Origin: Desulfobacula sp.
GTDB taxonomy: Bacteria > Desulfobacterota > Desulfobacteria > Desulfobacterales > Desulfobacteraceae
Direction of reading: 5' to 3'
Assembly (NCBI GenBank): GCA_029940245.1
Contig: JAOZRF010000098.1
Location: 1 to 8,651, forward strand
DNA: 8,651 bases
The translations under genes and the position numbers were made by a program. Of the stretch, positions 1-6,699 are shown one piece after another. The notes below the pieces were generated by a model. It searched no databases, had not been told where the DNA came from, and saw nothing but the letters and a program-made list of their open reading frames with translations. Each line of letters begins with the position of its first letter. Position 1 is the first letter of the stretch.

Positions 1-2
1 AA

Positions 3-75
3 CAAGTAATTGAACAGGTCTGGATATCATTCATGATATCCATTACTTGACAGGAATATCAATGTCAAGTATATG
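3..75 (+). promoter_or_regulatory. Palindrome-rich promoter of the integrase relic
   Basis: A consensus -35 box TTGACA (47-52) lies 17 bases before a -10-like TATATG (70-75), pointing at the integrase relic. The -35 is embedded in inverted repeats. TGGATATCA (21-29) pairs with TGATATCCA (34-42). CAAGTAAT (3-10) pairs with ATTACTTG (42-49). TACTTGACA (44-52) pairs with TGTCAAGTA (63-71). The arm at 44-49 can pair with either outer copy, so the two larger structures exclude each other. Because they lie upstream of the expected transcript start, a DNA-level operator or recombination site is more likely than an RNA switch. The boxes and repeats are seen directly; the role is inferred. Confidence 0.5.
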
Positions 76-118
76 AAAAATTAACTGGATAACCTTACAA
101 TTATTAATAATATCAAAG

Positions 119-755
119 TTGGATATCATGTTAAAATTACCAGAAGCACTTTTAAAAAAATATAATTCACTTTTGATCAAAAATAATATTCCTTTTCATA
201 CCCATGGTAATTATAAAAAGTGGCTTCAGTATTATCTTGATTTTTGTAAGAAATATCAGCATCCCTATGCTGATCCTGAAACCCTGCCCAGGTTTATTGA
301 TAAACTTAAAGAAAAAAAGCAGGGCAGTTCCCAGCAGGCACAAGCAGGGCAGGCTGTGGCCCTGTACTATTCAGGGATCAGTTCAAAATCACCATTGAGA
401 AAGCCCCATGATCAGGTTAAAGATGCAGTGGCATCGTATGATGCTGACAAAACTCAAAATCCCCGGGCTGATGCCATGGCCTGTATTGGTAATGAAATTA
501 AGCTTCGGCATTAGTCGCCCAAAACGCTGAAGTCGTATTCATGATGGAAAAGGGAAAAAAGACAGGACTATTCCCCTTCCCAAATCTATCAGGTCAGAAT
601 TGAACGCGCAGGTTGAAAACGTGATTGCACAACATAAGTATGATCTTGATATGGAAGGGGTTTGGCACAGCTCTGCCCTTTCGCTTACATGCTTGCGATG
701 GGAAACAGCATGCAGAAAAAAAGAATATTTTTGTTATATAAAGGGGTTATCATAA
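119..755 (+). pseudogene. Integron-type tyrosine recombinase, degraded
   Basis: This is the remnant of a site-specific tyrosine recombinase of the integron integrase type. The first open segment ends at a TAG at 512-514; its likely start is the ATG at 128, since the upstream codon at 119 is TTG. It encodes a SAM-like N-terminal DNA-binding region rich in K, Y and Q. Reading through the TAG gives EIKLRH-stop-SPKTLKSYS, where the family normally has Y, the start of the standard core-binding domain. The sequence then jumps, in another frame from 543, to DGKGKKDRTIPLPKSIRSEL, a piece of the catalytic domain, and ends at TAA 753-755. Compared with IntI proteins about 150 residues holding the first catalytic Arg are missing, and no HxxR or nucleophilic Tyr follows. 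It is certainly non-functional; the exact subfamily is recalled, not searched. Confidence 0.75.
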
Positions 756-759
756 AAGC

Positions 760-783
760 AATAGGTAAAAATACCTATTTTTT
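760..783 (+). terminator. Weak intrinsic terminator after the integrase relic
   Basis: AATAGGTA (760-767) and TACCTATT (772-779) form a perfect 8-bp stem with an AAAA loop, followed directly by a run of T to 783. It lies just after the last stop of the relic. The stem has only two G-C pairs, so it would be inefficient. It separates the relic from the proC promoter. Confidence 0.5.
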
Positions 784-890
784 AAAAATTTATTCATATT
801 ATCTATATGCAATGTTAGGGATAATTTTATTCAAAAAATAATTCTGTAAATCAGAAGCGCAAAAGTCATCATTAAACAGAATAATTTATC

Positions 891-920
891 TTGACTATAT
901 TAATTTTTAGGTCTTAATAT
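891..920 (+). promoter_or_regulatory. Probable sigma-70 promoter of proC
   Basis: TTGACT (891-896) and TAATAT (915-920) are separated by 18 bases; the alternative -10 TTAATA (914-919) gives 17. The expected start near 927 leaves a leader of about 35 bases before the proC ATG, with an AAGGAG ribosome binding site at 946-951. The surrounding 756-945 region is very AT-rich and holds no gene. Confidence 0.6.
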
Positions 921-961
921 GCTTTTTTAATTTTATCAATACATTAAGGAGTGACATCACT

Positions 962-1819
962 ATGCTGCAGAAAAAAAAAATAGGATTTATTGGAAGCGGA
1001 AATATGGGTGAGGCATTGATCAGCGGGTTGGTTCTTTCCAAGGCGGCAAAGCCTGAAAATATTATCTGCTCAGACATTTCAGAAGATATTTTAGAAGTGA
1101 TTCAAAACAAATACAAGGTTGCAACAACCACAGACAATATAGAAGTGGCCAAAAAATCTGAAATTGTTATATTTGCTACAAAACCCCAGATTTTAGGATC
1201 TGTTCTAAAAGAAACCGCAGACTCACTTGATAAATCAAAGCTGATCATCTCCATTGCAGCCGGTGTCCCGCTGGCTGCCATTGCCGCGGGTCTTCACAAG
1301 GAACTCCGACTCATCAGGGTCATGCCCAATATCTGCGCATTTGTAAAAGAAAGTGCCACAGCTATTGCCGCGGGTGAATTCGCTTCAAAAGAGGATGTTA
1401 AACTTGCAAGAGCTATTTTTGATTCTGTGGGAAAAACAGTCTTTATCCAGGAAAATATCCTCATGGATGCATTTACAGGATTAAGCGGCAGCGGTCCTGC
1501 CTATATCTTTATCATTGTTGATGCCATGGCAGATGCAGGTGTTAAAATGGGACTGTCAAGAAAAGATTCTTTGTTTTTATCCACCCAGACCGTTCTTGGA
1601 GCGGCAAAACTTTTGCTTGAATCAAAAGAACACCCGGGACAGCTCAAAGACAGGGTTGCATCTCCTGGCGGGACCGCCATTGCCGGCATCCATACCCTTG
1701 AACAGGGAGGCCTTCGAACCACAATGATCAATGCGATTGAAGCCGCTACAAAACGGTCAAAAGAACTGGGGGATTATATGGTTAAAGATTTTATAGCGAA
1801 CAATAAAAAAAAGGATTAA
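962..1819 (+). CDS. proC: Pyrroline-5-carboxylate reductase
   Basis: Catalyses the last step of proline synthesis, NAD(P)H-dependent reduction of pyrroline-5-carboxylate to proline, in the cytoplasm. The 285-residue product has the family's usual length. An N-terminal Rossmann nucleotide-binding loop GFIGSGNMGEA is at residues 8-18. A family MPN motif, here followed by ICAFVKES, is at 121-123. The all-helical dimerisation domain has LSGSGPAYIF (174-183) and the ProC signature VASPGGTAIAG at 232-242. The ATG at 962 is preceded by AAGGAG ten bases upstream. The gene stands alone between the integrase relic and the oppositely oriented gene downstream, with its own promoter. All motifs are intact, and I see no reason to doubt function. 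Confidence 0.96.
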   Translation: MLQKKKIGFIGSGNMGEALISGLVLSKAAKPENIICSDISEDILEVIQNKYKVATTTDNIEVAKKSEIVIFATKPQILGSVLKETADSLDKSKLIISIAAGVPLAAIAAGLHKELRLIRVMPNICAFVKESATAIAAGEFASKEDVKLARAIFDSVGKTVFIQENILMDAFTGLSGSGPAYIFIIVDAMADAGVKMGLSRKDSLFLSTQTVLGAAKLLLESKEHPGQLKDRVASPGGTAIAGIHTLEQGGLRTTMINAIEAATKRSKELGDYMVKDFIANNKKKD

Positions 1820-1869
1820 AAACCTTTGGGGCAGAAATTTAATAAAGGGTTGTATCTCTGCCCCAAAGG
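1806..1869 (-). terminator. Intrinsic terminator of the 1909-2262 gene
   Basis: CCTTTGGGGCAGA (1823-1835) and TCTGCCCCAAAGG (1857-1869) form a perfect 13-bp stem with a 21-base loop. Read on the - strand the stem is followed immediately by TTTTT, then ATCC and eight more T, which is a canonical intrinsic terminator for the gene ending at 1909. On the + strand no T run follows, so for proC it would be at best a 3'-end stabilising hairpin. The T tract overlaps the last codons of proC. Confidence 0.8.
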
Positions 1870-1908
1870 CCTGGCAATGGAACTTCAAGGGGGTGGGTAA
1901 GTTCAGGC

Positions 1909-2262
1909 TTAAACTTCAAGTTCCTTTTTGAGCCAATCTCTTACTTTGCCCTCAACTGCATAGACTCCCTTATACTGACCGATTCCCTTCATAAATTCTG
2001 TTTCAAGATTTTTGGGAAGTCTGAAATTTCCAAGATCCTCAGAATCAAATCCTCTTCTTCGAACCAGGATTAAGGTTGGCGGTTTTTTCCATGTATTAAT
2101 GACAAAATACACGGTTTCGTTACTACTATCCCTTGAATTATAATAGGCCTGGGATCTTAGCGGGCCCCACTCAAGGTGCAATGCAATGGCCTCTTCAGGT
2201 GTCATTTCCCAGTCCACGGAATTCACCAGATTATAGTTGTCTTTTATTTCATGAAGATTCAT
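1909..2262 (-). CDS. Conserved small protein, possibly DVU0772 family
   Basis: This is a 117-residue soluble protein of unknown function with no signal peptide, membrane segment or cysteine. It starts MNLHEIKDNYNLVNSVDWEM and contains an acidic TPEEAIALHLEWG stretch, a central beta-rich part with VYFVINTW and ILVRRR, and a C-terminal RDWLKKELEV helix. It resembles what I recall of the DVU0772 family of sulfate-reducing bacteria, but I cannot verify this. I chose the ATG at 2262 because GGAGG lies five bases before it. The longer frame from 2295 would need a TTG start without a ribosome binding site. The gene is monocistronic: a terminator follows it, and its upstream side abuts the 3' end of the rubrerythrin gene. 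Confidence 0.7.
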   Translation of the reverse strand: MNLHEIKDNYNLVNSVDWEMTPEEAIALHLEWGPLRSQAYYNSRDSSNETVYFVINTWKKPPTLILVRRRGFDSEDLGNFRLPKNLETEFMKGIGQYKGVYAVEGKVRDWLKKELEV

Positions 2263-2324
2263 ATCTGCCTCCAAAGTTTCTTTGTATTGAGCCAAATCAA
2301 AAGCCTTGAAAATAAATAAAGCAA

Positions 2325-2330
2325 ATTATA
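2325..2330 (-). promoter_or_regulatory. Candidate -10 box for the 1909-2262 gene
   Basis: On the - strand TATAAT is present at 2330-2325, about 63 bases before the ATG at 2262. The sequence 17-18 bases upstream (TTCTTA) is a poor -35 match. The whole 2296-2420 stretch is AT-rich, so chance matches are likely. Other than this and the inverted repeat at 2432-2471, the 2263-2480 gap holds nothing I recognise. Confidence 0.35.
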
Positions 2331-2431
2331 TGCCGGTTATATAATCTTAAGAAAAAATACTTTAATTATAGAGGTTTAAACGATTGAAGGGAAAAACCTG
2401 AAGGAATAAAAAATTTATGATACAAACATGA

Positions 2432-2471
2432 GGCATAATAGGCGAGTCATATATGTCTCACCTGTTATGCC
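2432..2471 (-). terminator. Imperfect hairpin at the end of the redox operon
   Basis: GGCATAATAGGCGAG (2432-2446) and CTCACCTGTTATGCC (2457-2471) pair over 15 positions. As - strand RNA this gives one C-A mismatch and one U-G wobble around a 10-base loop that is itself palindromic (CATATATG, 2448-2455). It begins ten bases after the rubrerythrin stop codon, the place for an operon terminator. The nearest T run (2408-2413) is about 18 bases beyond the stem, so it is not canonical. It may be a 3'-end stabiliser, or an operator for the next gene. Confidence 0.45.
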
Positions 2472-2480
2472 AAATGAATT

Positions 2481-3056
2481 TTACCAGTTTTCACACAGCA
2501 ATTCAAAAAACCCTGCCGGTTTCACACAGGCCGGGCATTTTTTGGGTGCAGCCTTTCCAGTATGGATATATCCACAGCTCAGGCAACGCCAGACTTTTTC
2601 CTCGTCTTTTTGAAAGACCCTGTCCGTTGCAATATTCCGGGCCAGCTCAAGGTATAGTTTTTCATGATGCTTTTCAGCCACAATAATATTGTTAAAAGTA
2701 TCTTCCGCCCTTTCAAATCCTTCTTCTCTGGCTATTATTGCAAATTTGGCATACATATCCTCACTGACATATTTTTCCAACGCTGCTGCCGAAAGAAGAT
2801 TGGAACGGGTATCTTTAATCACACCCGTGGGGAAAACCCATTTTATTTCAAGATTTCCCCCGTTAAAAAATTTAAAAAACCGCAACGCATGTTCAAATTC
2901 CTGATCCGCGGTTTCATTAAATATTTTTCCAATCTGGATAAACCCTTCCATCATAGCCTTGTCTGCAAAAAAATCATACCGTGTCCTGGCCTGGGTTTCA
3001 GCCGCAAAAGAGGTATGAAGATTGATTGCCGTCTGACTTTGTCTAAACTTAACCAT
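2481..3056 (-). CDS. rbr: Rubrerythrin
   Basis: A cytoplasmic diiron peroxidase that reduces hydrogen peroxide with electrons from rubredoxin or NAD(P)H systems, protecting anaerobes. The 191-residue protein has an N-terminal four-helix ferritin-like domain and a C-terminal rubredoxin domain. Diiron ligands visible are E20, E53 with H56 (ExxH), E94, and E128 with H131 (ExxH). The Fe(Cys)4 site is C158xxC161GY and C174xxC177. Compared with the Desulfovibrio vulgaris protein as I remember it, the glutamate at position 97, which swaps with H56 on redox change, is valine here. I start at the ATG at 3056, which has AGAAGG five bases upstream; the GTG two codons earlier would abut that site. It is the last gene of the block, 14 bases after the ferredoxin stop. 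Confidence 0.93.
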   Translation of the reverse strand: MVKFRQSQTAINLHTSFAAETQARTRYDFFADKAMMEGFIQIGKIFNETADQEFEHALRFFKFFNGGNLEIKWVFPTGVIKDTRSNLLSAAALEKYVSEDMYAKFAIIAREEGFERAEDTFNNIIVAEKHHEKLYLELARNIATDRVFQKDEEKVWRCLSCGYIHTGKAAPKKCPACVKPAGFFELLCENW

Positions 3057-3070
3057 AAGCACCTTCTTTT

Positions 3071-3262
3071 TTATTCTTCAATAATAATGGCATCTGCACC
3101 GCATTCATCAGCTGCCTGACGAACAACGGCTTTCAGATGTTCCGGAATCTCATCCATTTTAATGGTGGACTTTAACTGATCTTCATCATACTCAAAAATT
3201 TCAGGACAAAGTTCATTGCAGTTCCTGTCACCCATGCATTGTTTTGTAATGGTCACTTTCAT
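3071..3262 (-). CDS. Single-cluster ferredoxin with an Asp-ligand motif
   Basis: A 63-residue cytoplasmic electron carrier with one iron-sulfur cluster. The motif is C9-x2-D12-x2-C15-x3-C19-P plus a distal C54, the pattern of Pyrococcus furiosus-type ferredoxin, where aspartate replaces the second cysteine ligand. By that analogy C9, D12, C15 and C54 hold the cluster, and C19 is not a ligand. The partner cysteine that forms a disulfide in the archaeal protein is absent. Such sites can hold [4Fe-4S] or lose an iron to give [3Fe-4S]. AGGAG lies eight bases before the ATG. It sits between the TVP38/flavoprotein fusion gene (49-base gap) and rubrerythrin (14-base gap), suggesting it links a flavin reductase to the diiron peroxidase. 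Confidence 0.9.
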   Translation of the reverse strand: MKVTITKQCMGDRNCNELCPEIFEYDEDQLKSTIKMDEIPEHLKAVVRQAADECGADAIIIEE

Positions 3263-3311
3263 CTTAAATTCTCCTTTTTTAAAATAGTTTATTTAATATC
3301 TTACAACATTA

Positions 3312-5507
3312 TCATTTGCGCATCCAGGTATGGTATCTTTTGATCCATGCGAGTAATTTTTCAGGGGCATGGTTTTTCTTCCACAACCCGGCTGCATACT
3401 TGTTGGCTTCAGCCATTGTCGGATAAATATGAATCGTTCCTAAAATCTTATTCAACCCTATTCCATGCTTCATTGCAAGAACAAATTCTGAAATCACATC
3501 AGCCGCATGATTCCCGACAATGGTAACACCCAATATTTTATCTTTTCCCGGCAAGGTCAAAACCTTTACAAACCCATAATTTTCAGAGTCTGCAATGGCC
3601 CGGTCAAGGCCATCAATGTCATATTTAACCACTTCATAATCAAGGTGGGCAAGTTTAGCTTCTGCTTCATTTATGCCAACTCTTGCCACTTCAGGATCCG
3701 TGTAGGTGGCCCATGGAATGGTGCTGTAATCTACTCTGAATTTTTTAAATCTGCCAAAAAGGGCATTTACAGCAGAATACCAGGATTCGTGGGCAGCAGT
3801 ATGGGTAAATAGATACCGGCCATGGACATCTCCGCTGCAATAGATATTGGGAAAATTGGTCTGTAAAAATTCATTGGTTTCAATATGTTCACTTCCGGTA
3901 AGCTCAATGCCAAGCTCCTCTAAACCAAATCCTTTAACATTGGGGGTTCTTCCAAGAGCAATCAAGATCTCATCAAAGGGAATTCTGATCTGTTTTCCTT
4001 TATGGTCACAAACCAATTGTTTTTTATAGCCTTGTTTTTCGTCTGATTTTTCATCTGGTTTTTCATCTGGTTTTTCATCCTTGAAAACTTCAATGGCTTT
4101 GGCTGAATGATTCAAAAGAACTTCAATCCCTTCTGCACAAAACCTGTCTAAAACGATCTGGGCAGCATCAGGATCTTCTTTTTTCATTATCATCGAACCC
4201 CTCTGGACAATCGTTACCTTTGATCCCAGCCTTGAAAATCCCTGGGCAAGTTCACACCCGATGGGCCCTGCACCCAATACCAGAAGATTTTTCGGTAAAG
4301 TCCTGATATCCCAGATATTGTCCGAGGTAAGATAGGGTATCTGATCCAGTCCCGGCAGATCAGGAACCATTGGTTTTGCCCCCGTGGCAACAATGATATT
4401 TTTTGTGGTTAAAATTTTATCATTCACCTTTACTTTAAAAGGCGATAAAATTTTCGCCCTGCCCTGAATACACTCCACACCCAGTTCAGTATACCGTTCA
4501 ATGGAATCATGGGGCGCAACCTTTTTAATAATGGATTGAATCCGTTCCATTATCGCTGCAAAATTAAAATCAACGGAAACTTTGTCAAATCCGAATTCTT
4601 TTGCTCTTTTGGCATAGGATAAAAGTCTGGCGCTGGCGATCAGCGCCTTGCTGGGTACGCAACCAGTATTAAGGCAGTCTCCCCCCATTTTATGTTCTTC
4701 AATCAACGCCACCTTTGCCTTGACAGCCGCGGCAATATAGGAAGCCACAAGCCCGGCAGACCCGGCACCGATCACCACAAGATTATAATCATAAATTTCA
4801 GGCTTTGAAAATTTAGAAAATACTTTCTGCTTGTTTATCATTGCTGTGAGCCGTTTGGCGATAATCGGAAAAACACCCAATAAAGCAAAGGCCAGAATAA
4901 TATTAAAGGATAAAATATCGCCGGCTGATTCTATTTTTGAAAGCTGGGTGCCGGCATTGATAAATACAATGGTGCCGGGAAGCATTCCCAGTTGCGAGGC
5001 AATATAAAAAACAGCCGTGCGAATGGTGGTAATACCCATGACAAGGTTGATCACAAAAAATGGAAACACAGGCACAAGCCTTAAAGTAAACAGATAAAAT
5101 CCGCCCTCTTTTTCTATTCCCCGATTAACAGCAGCAAGTTTGGATGAAAATTTATGCTGGACCCAGTCTTTAAACATATACCGGGAAACTAAAAAGGCTA
5201 AAGTTGCTCCCAGGGTGCTGGCAAAGGAAACAAGAATCGTCCCGTAAAAAAGCCCGAACAAGGCACCGCCCGCAAGTGTCATAATAGCAGCCCCGGGAAG
5301 GGATAACGCGGTCACAAGAATGTAGACGGCCACGTATATCGCCATTGTCAGAGTTTTATGCCGGCCATAATACGCATTAAACGTATCAAGTTCATGTTTT
5401 ATATTGGCAAGCGAAAAATAATGACCCAGATCAAATAAAAAAAACGTTGCAATTAACCCTGAAATGAACACCAGAAGTACAATTTTAAATCCTGACTTTT
5501 TATTCAT
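3312..5507 (-). CDS. TVP38 membrane domain fused to dithiol FAD oxidoreductase
   Basis: A 731-residue inner-membrane flavoprotein. Residues 1-225 form a multi-span TVP38/TMEM64 (VTT) domain, with a first helix at about 8-26, the conserved SLPGAAIMTLAGGALFG stretch (69-85), LRLVPVFPF (142-150) and a last helix at about 201-216. Residues 240-715 form a class I pyridine nucleotide-disulfide oxidoreductase: FAD loop GAGSAG (247-252), redox disulfide C278-LNTG-C283, NAD(P) loop GAGPIG (412-417), FAD motif CSGD (557-560) and the dimerisation domain ending HIYPTMAE (693-700). Tyr695 stands where lipoamide dehydrogenase has its catalytic His. Mercuric reductase features (N-terminal metal-binding domain, C-terminal Cys pair) are absent, so Hg reduction is unlikely. 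An acidic DEKP repeat occupies 477-492. The substrate is unknown. The start lies 20 bases after the preceding stop; its ribosome site is weak. Confidence 0.92.
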   Translation of the reverse strand: MNKKSGFKIVLLVFISGLIATFFLFDLGHYFSLANIKHELDTFNAYYGRHKTLTMAIYVAVYILVTALSLPGAAIMTLAGGALFGLFYGTILVSFASTLGATLAFLVSRYMFKDWVQHKFSSKLAAVNRGIEKEGGFYLFTLRLVPVFPFFVINLVMGITTIRTAVFYIASQLGMLPGTIVFINAGTQLSKIESAGDILSFNIILAFALLGVFPIIAKRLTAMINKQKVFSKFSKPEIYDYNLVVIGAGSAGLVASYIAAAVKAKVALIEEHKMGGDCLNTGCVPSKALIASARLLSYAKRAKEFGFDKVSVDFNFAAIMERIQSIIKKVAPHDSIERYTELGVECIQGRAKILSPFKVKVNDKILTTKNIIVATGAKPMVPDLPGLDQIPYLTSDNIWDIRTLPKNLLVLGAGPIGCELAQGFSRLGSKVTIVQRGSMIMKKEDPDAAQIVLDRFCAEGIEVLLNHSAKAIEVFKDEKPDEKPDEKSDEKQGYKKQLVCDHKGKQIRIPFDEILIALGRTPNVKGFGLEELGIELTGSEHIETNEFLQTNFPNIYCSGDVHGRYLFTHTAAHESWYSAVNALFGRFKKFRVDYSTIPWATYTDPEVARVGINEAEAKLAHLDYEVVKYDIDGLDRAIADSENYGFVKVLTLPGKDKILGVTIVGNHAADVISEFVLAMKHGIGLNKILGTIHIYPTMAEANKYAAGLWKKNHAPEKLLAWIKRYHTWMRK
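4032..4079 (-). repeat. Four in-frame 12-bp tandem repeats
   Basis: Four tandem 12-base units (coding sense GATGAAAAACCA with minor changes) encode DEKP, DEKP, DEKS and DEKQ at residues 477-492 of the TVP38/flavoprotein fusion. The two units at 4056-4079 are identical. The repeats fall in a region of the NAD(P)-binding half where a surface loop is expected, so copy-number change by slippage would keep the frame and alter only loop length. Confidence 0.9.
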
Positions 5508-5527
5508 TTATATTTTTACCCATAAGG

Positions 5528-6649
5528 CTATAAGATTTTTTCAATGGCCTGAAATTTCTTCATAAATTTGCGGTCAATATAATCTTTAACCATAAATGCA
5601 ATTTTCCCTCCAAACACCAGCCAATTTTTCTTGAACACACCAACTCCGCCGCCAACATTGAAGATCAAAAGATAATCAGGCCCTGGATCAAAGGTTTCAA
5701 GCTCGGCCTGCTCAAGGCTTGCCATTAAATTATGAAGAAGGACAGGGTTCTGTCTTACTGCATATACCCCGACCTTATCCAGAGGCTGATCCTTAAAATA
5801 AATACAATCACCACCGCCAAATATTTCAGGATATTTTTCAGACTGCAGGTATTTATTCACTAAAAGTCCTTTATCCGGCCCAACAGGAAGGCCGGATTCC
5901 TCAAATATAGTGGAAGGTTTTACGCCCAGAGCCATGAAAATAAAATCTGTGGAAAATTTATCCCCGGATTCAAGGCAGATCTCATCAGGCTTGATCTGTT
6001 TTACATACCCTGTTTCAAAAATTTGAATACCCCTTTTGTCAAGGCTTGAGATCACCCTTGATCTGATGTTTTCGGGAAATCTTGCCATGAATTTTTTACC
6101 GGCAAAAATATGAATATCCGGCATATATTGATTCACCTTTTTTGCCAGTTGCCAGACATTTCCAGCCACTTCAGCAGAAGAAGGGCCGCCTCCCACAATA
6201 CTGACAACAATCTTTTTTTGTAAAAACAATTTTTTTAATTTATCCGCGGCCTCCATTAGTTTTTCAATGGGTTTAACCGCGTAAATATTATCAGAGTCTT
6301 CAAAACCTGCCTGCATGGGGACATAACTGCCCGCATTAAAGGAAAGCAGGTCATAGGTAAATGTATGCCCGGTCTTTGTATAAATCTCGCGTTTATCCGG
6401 ATCAATCCGGACGACTTTATCCTTTACAAATATTCCACCCTGTTTTTGAACCACATCCCTTGTGGCAAACCGGATATCATCAGGACTGTAAGTTCCGCCC
6501 AGCATGCCGGGACCCATGCCGGAATAATAGTGAAAGAAAGAAGGGCCGATCACGGTAACTTTAAACCCTTTTTCAACAAAAGTGCCGATATTTTCAAGGG
6601 TCATCATGTGGGCATGCCCACCCCCGATGAGTACAAGATGTTTTCGCAT
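5528..6649 (-). CDS. FAD/NAD(P)-binding oxidoreductase, SelD-associated type
   Basis: A 373-residue cytoplasmic or membrane-associated flavoprotein of the NDH-2/pyridine nucleotide oxidoreductase superfamily. Visible are an N-terminal FAD loop IGGGHAH (8-14), an FHYYSGMGPG block (39-48), the second dinucleotide fold SIVGGGPSSAE (150-160), the FAD-closing motif FGGGD (277-281) and a following VGVYAVRQNP helix (293-302). There is no CxxC or CxxxxC; its only cysteines are 225 and 282. A sulfide:quinone or disulfide mechanism is therefore unlikely. The GGGHAH and YSGMxPG features match, as I recall, the TIGR03169 family, whose members occur as N-terminal domains of selenophosphate synthetase (SelD) fusions; this protein has no SelD part. 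GAGAGGG lies four bases before the ATG. It is 50 bases downstream of the putative selenoprotein gene. Its true substrate is unknown. Confidence 0.85.
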   Translation of the reverse strand: MRKHLVLIGGGHAHMMTLENIGTFVEKGFKVTVIGPSFFHYYSGMGPGMLGGTYSPDDIRFATRDVVQKQGGIFVKDKVVRIDPDKREIYTKTGHTFTYDLLSFNAGSYVPMQAGFEDSDNIYAVKPIEKLMEAADKLKKLFLQKKIVVSIVGGGPSSAEVAGNVWQLAKKVNQYMPDIHIFAGKKFMARFPENIRSRVISSLDKRGIQIFETGYVKQIKPDEICLESGDKFSTDFIFMALGVKPSTIFEESGLPVGPDKGLLVNKYLQSEKYPEIFGGGDCIYFKDQPLDKVGVYAVRQNPVLLHNLMASLEQAELETFDPGPDYLLIFNVGGGVGVFKKNWLVFGGKIAFMVKDYIDRKFMKKFQAIEKIL

Positions 6650-6666
6650 TTTACCCTCTCTTTTTA

Positions 6667-6695
6667 CGTGTGACCTTCAGGTTAAAGGTCACGCG
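6667..6695 (-). other. Intercistronic hairpin
   Basis: CGTGTGACCTT (6667-6677) and AAGGTCACGCG (6685-6695) form an 11-position stem (one mismatch in - strand RNA) with a 7-base loop. It lies between the stop of the rhodanese/ferritin gene and the ribosome site of the FAD gene, with no T run. It probably acts as an mRNA processing or stability element, not as a terminator. The stem partly overlaps a direct repeat of CAGGTTAAAGG at 6678-6688 and 6696-6706, so the gene's 3' end, stop codon included, seems to have been duplicated with an 18-base offset. Confidence 0.5.
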
Positions 6696-6699
6696 CAGG

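Noticed and set aside
118..124. GTTGGAT as an integron core site (GTTRRRY)
   Set aside because: A seven-base degenerate match occurs often by chance, and no paired attC-type structure is evident.
2664..3119. 151-codon + strand open frame
   Set aside because: It lies antisense to rubrerythrin and part of the ferredoxin gene, with no recognisable motif.
3312..5507. Mercuric reductase
   Set aside because: No N-terminal GMTCxxC domain and no C-terminal vicinal cysteines; only the general disulfide oxidoreductase motifs are shared.
5528..6649. Sulfide:quinone oxidoreductase
   Set aside because: The required redox cysteines are absent; the only cysteines are residues 225 and 282.
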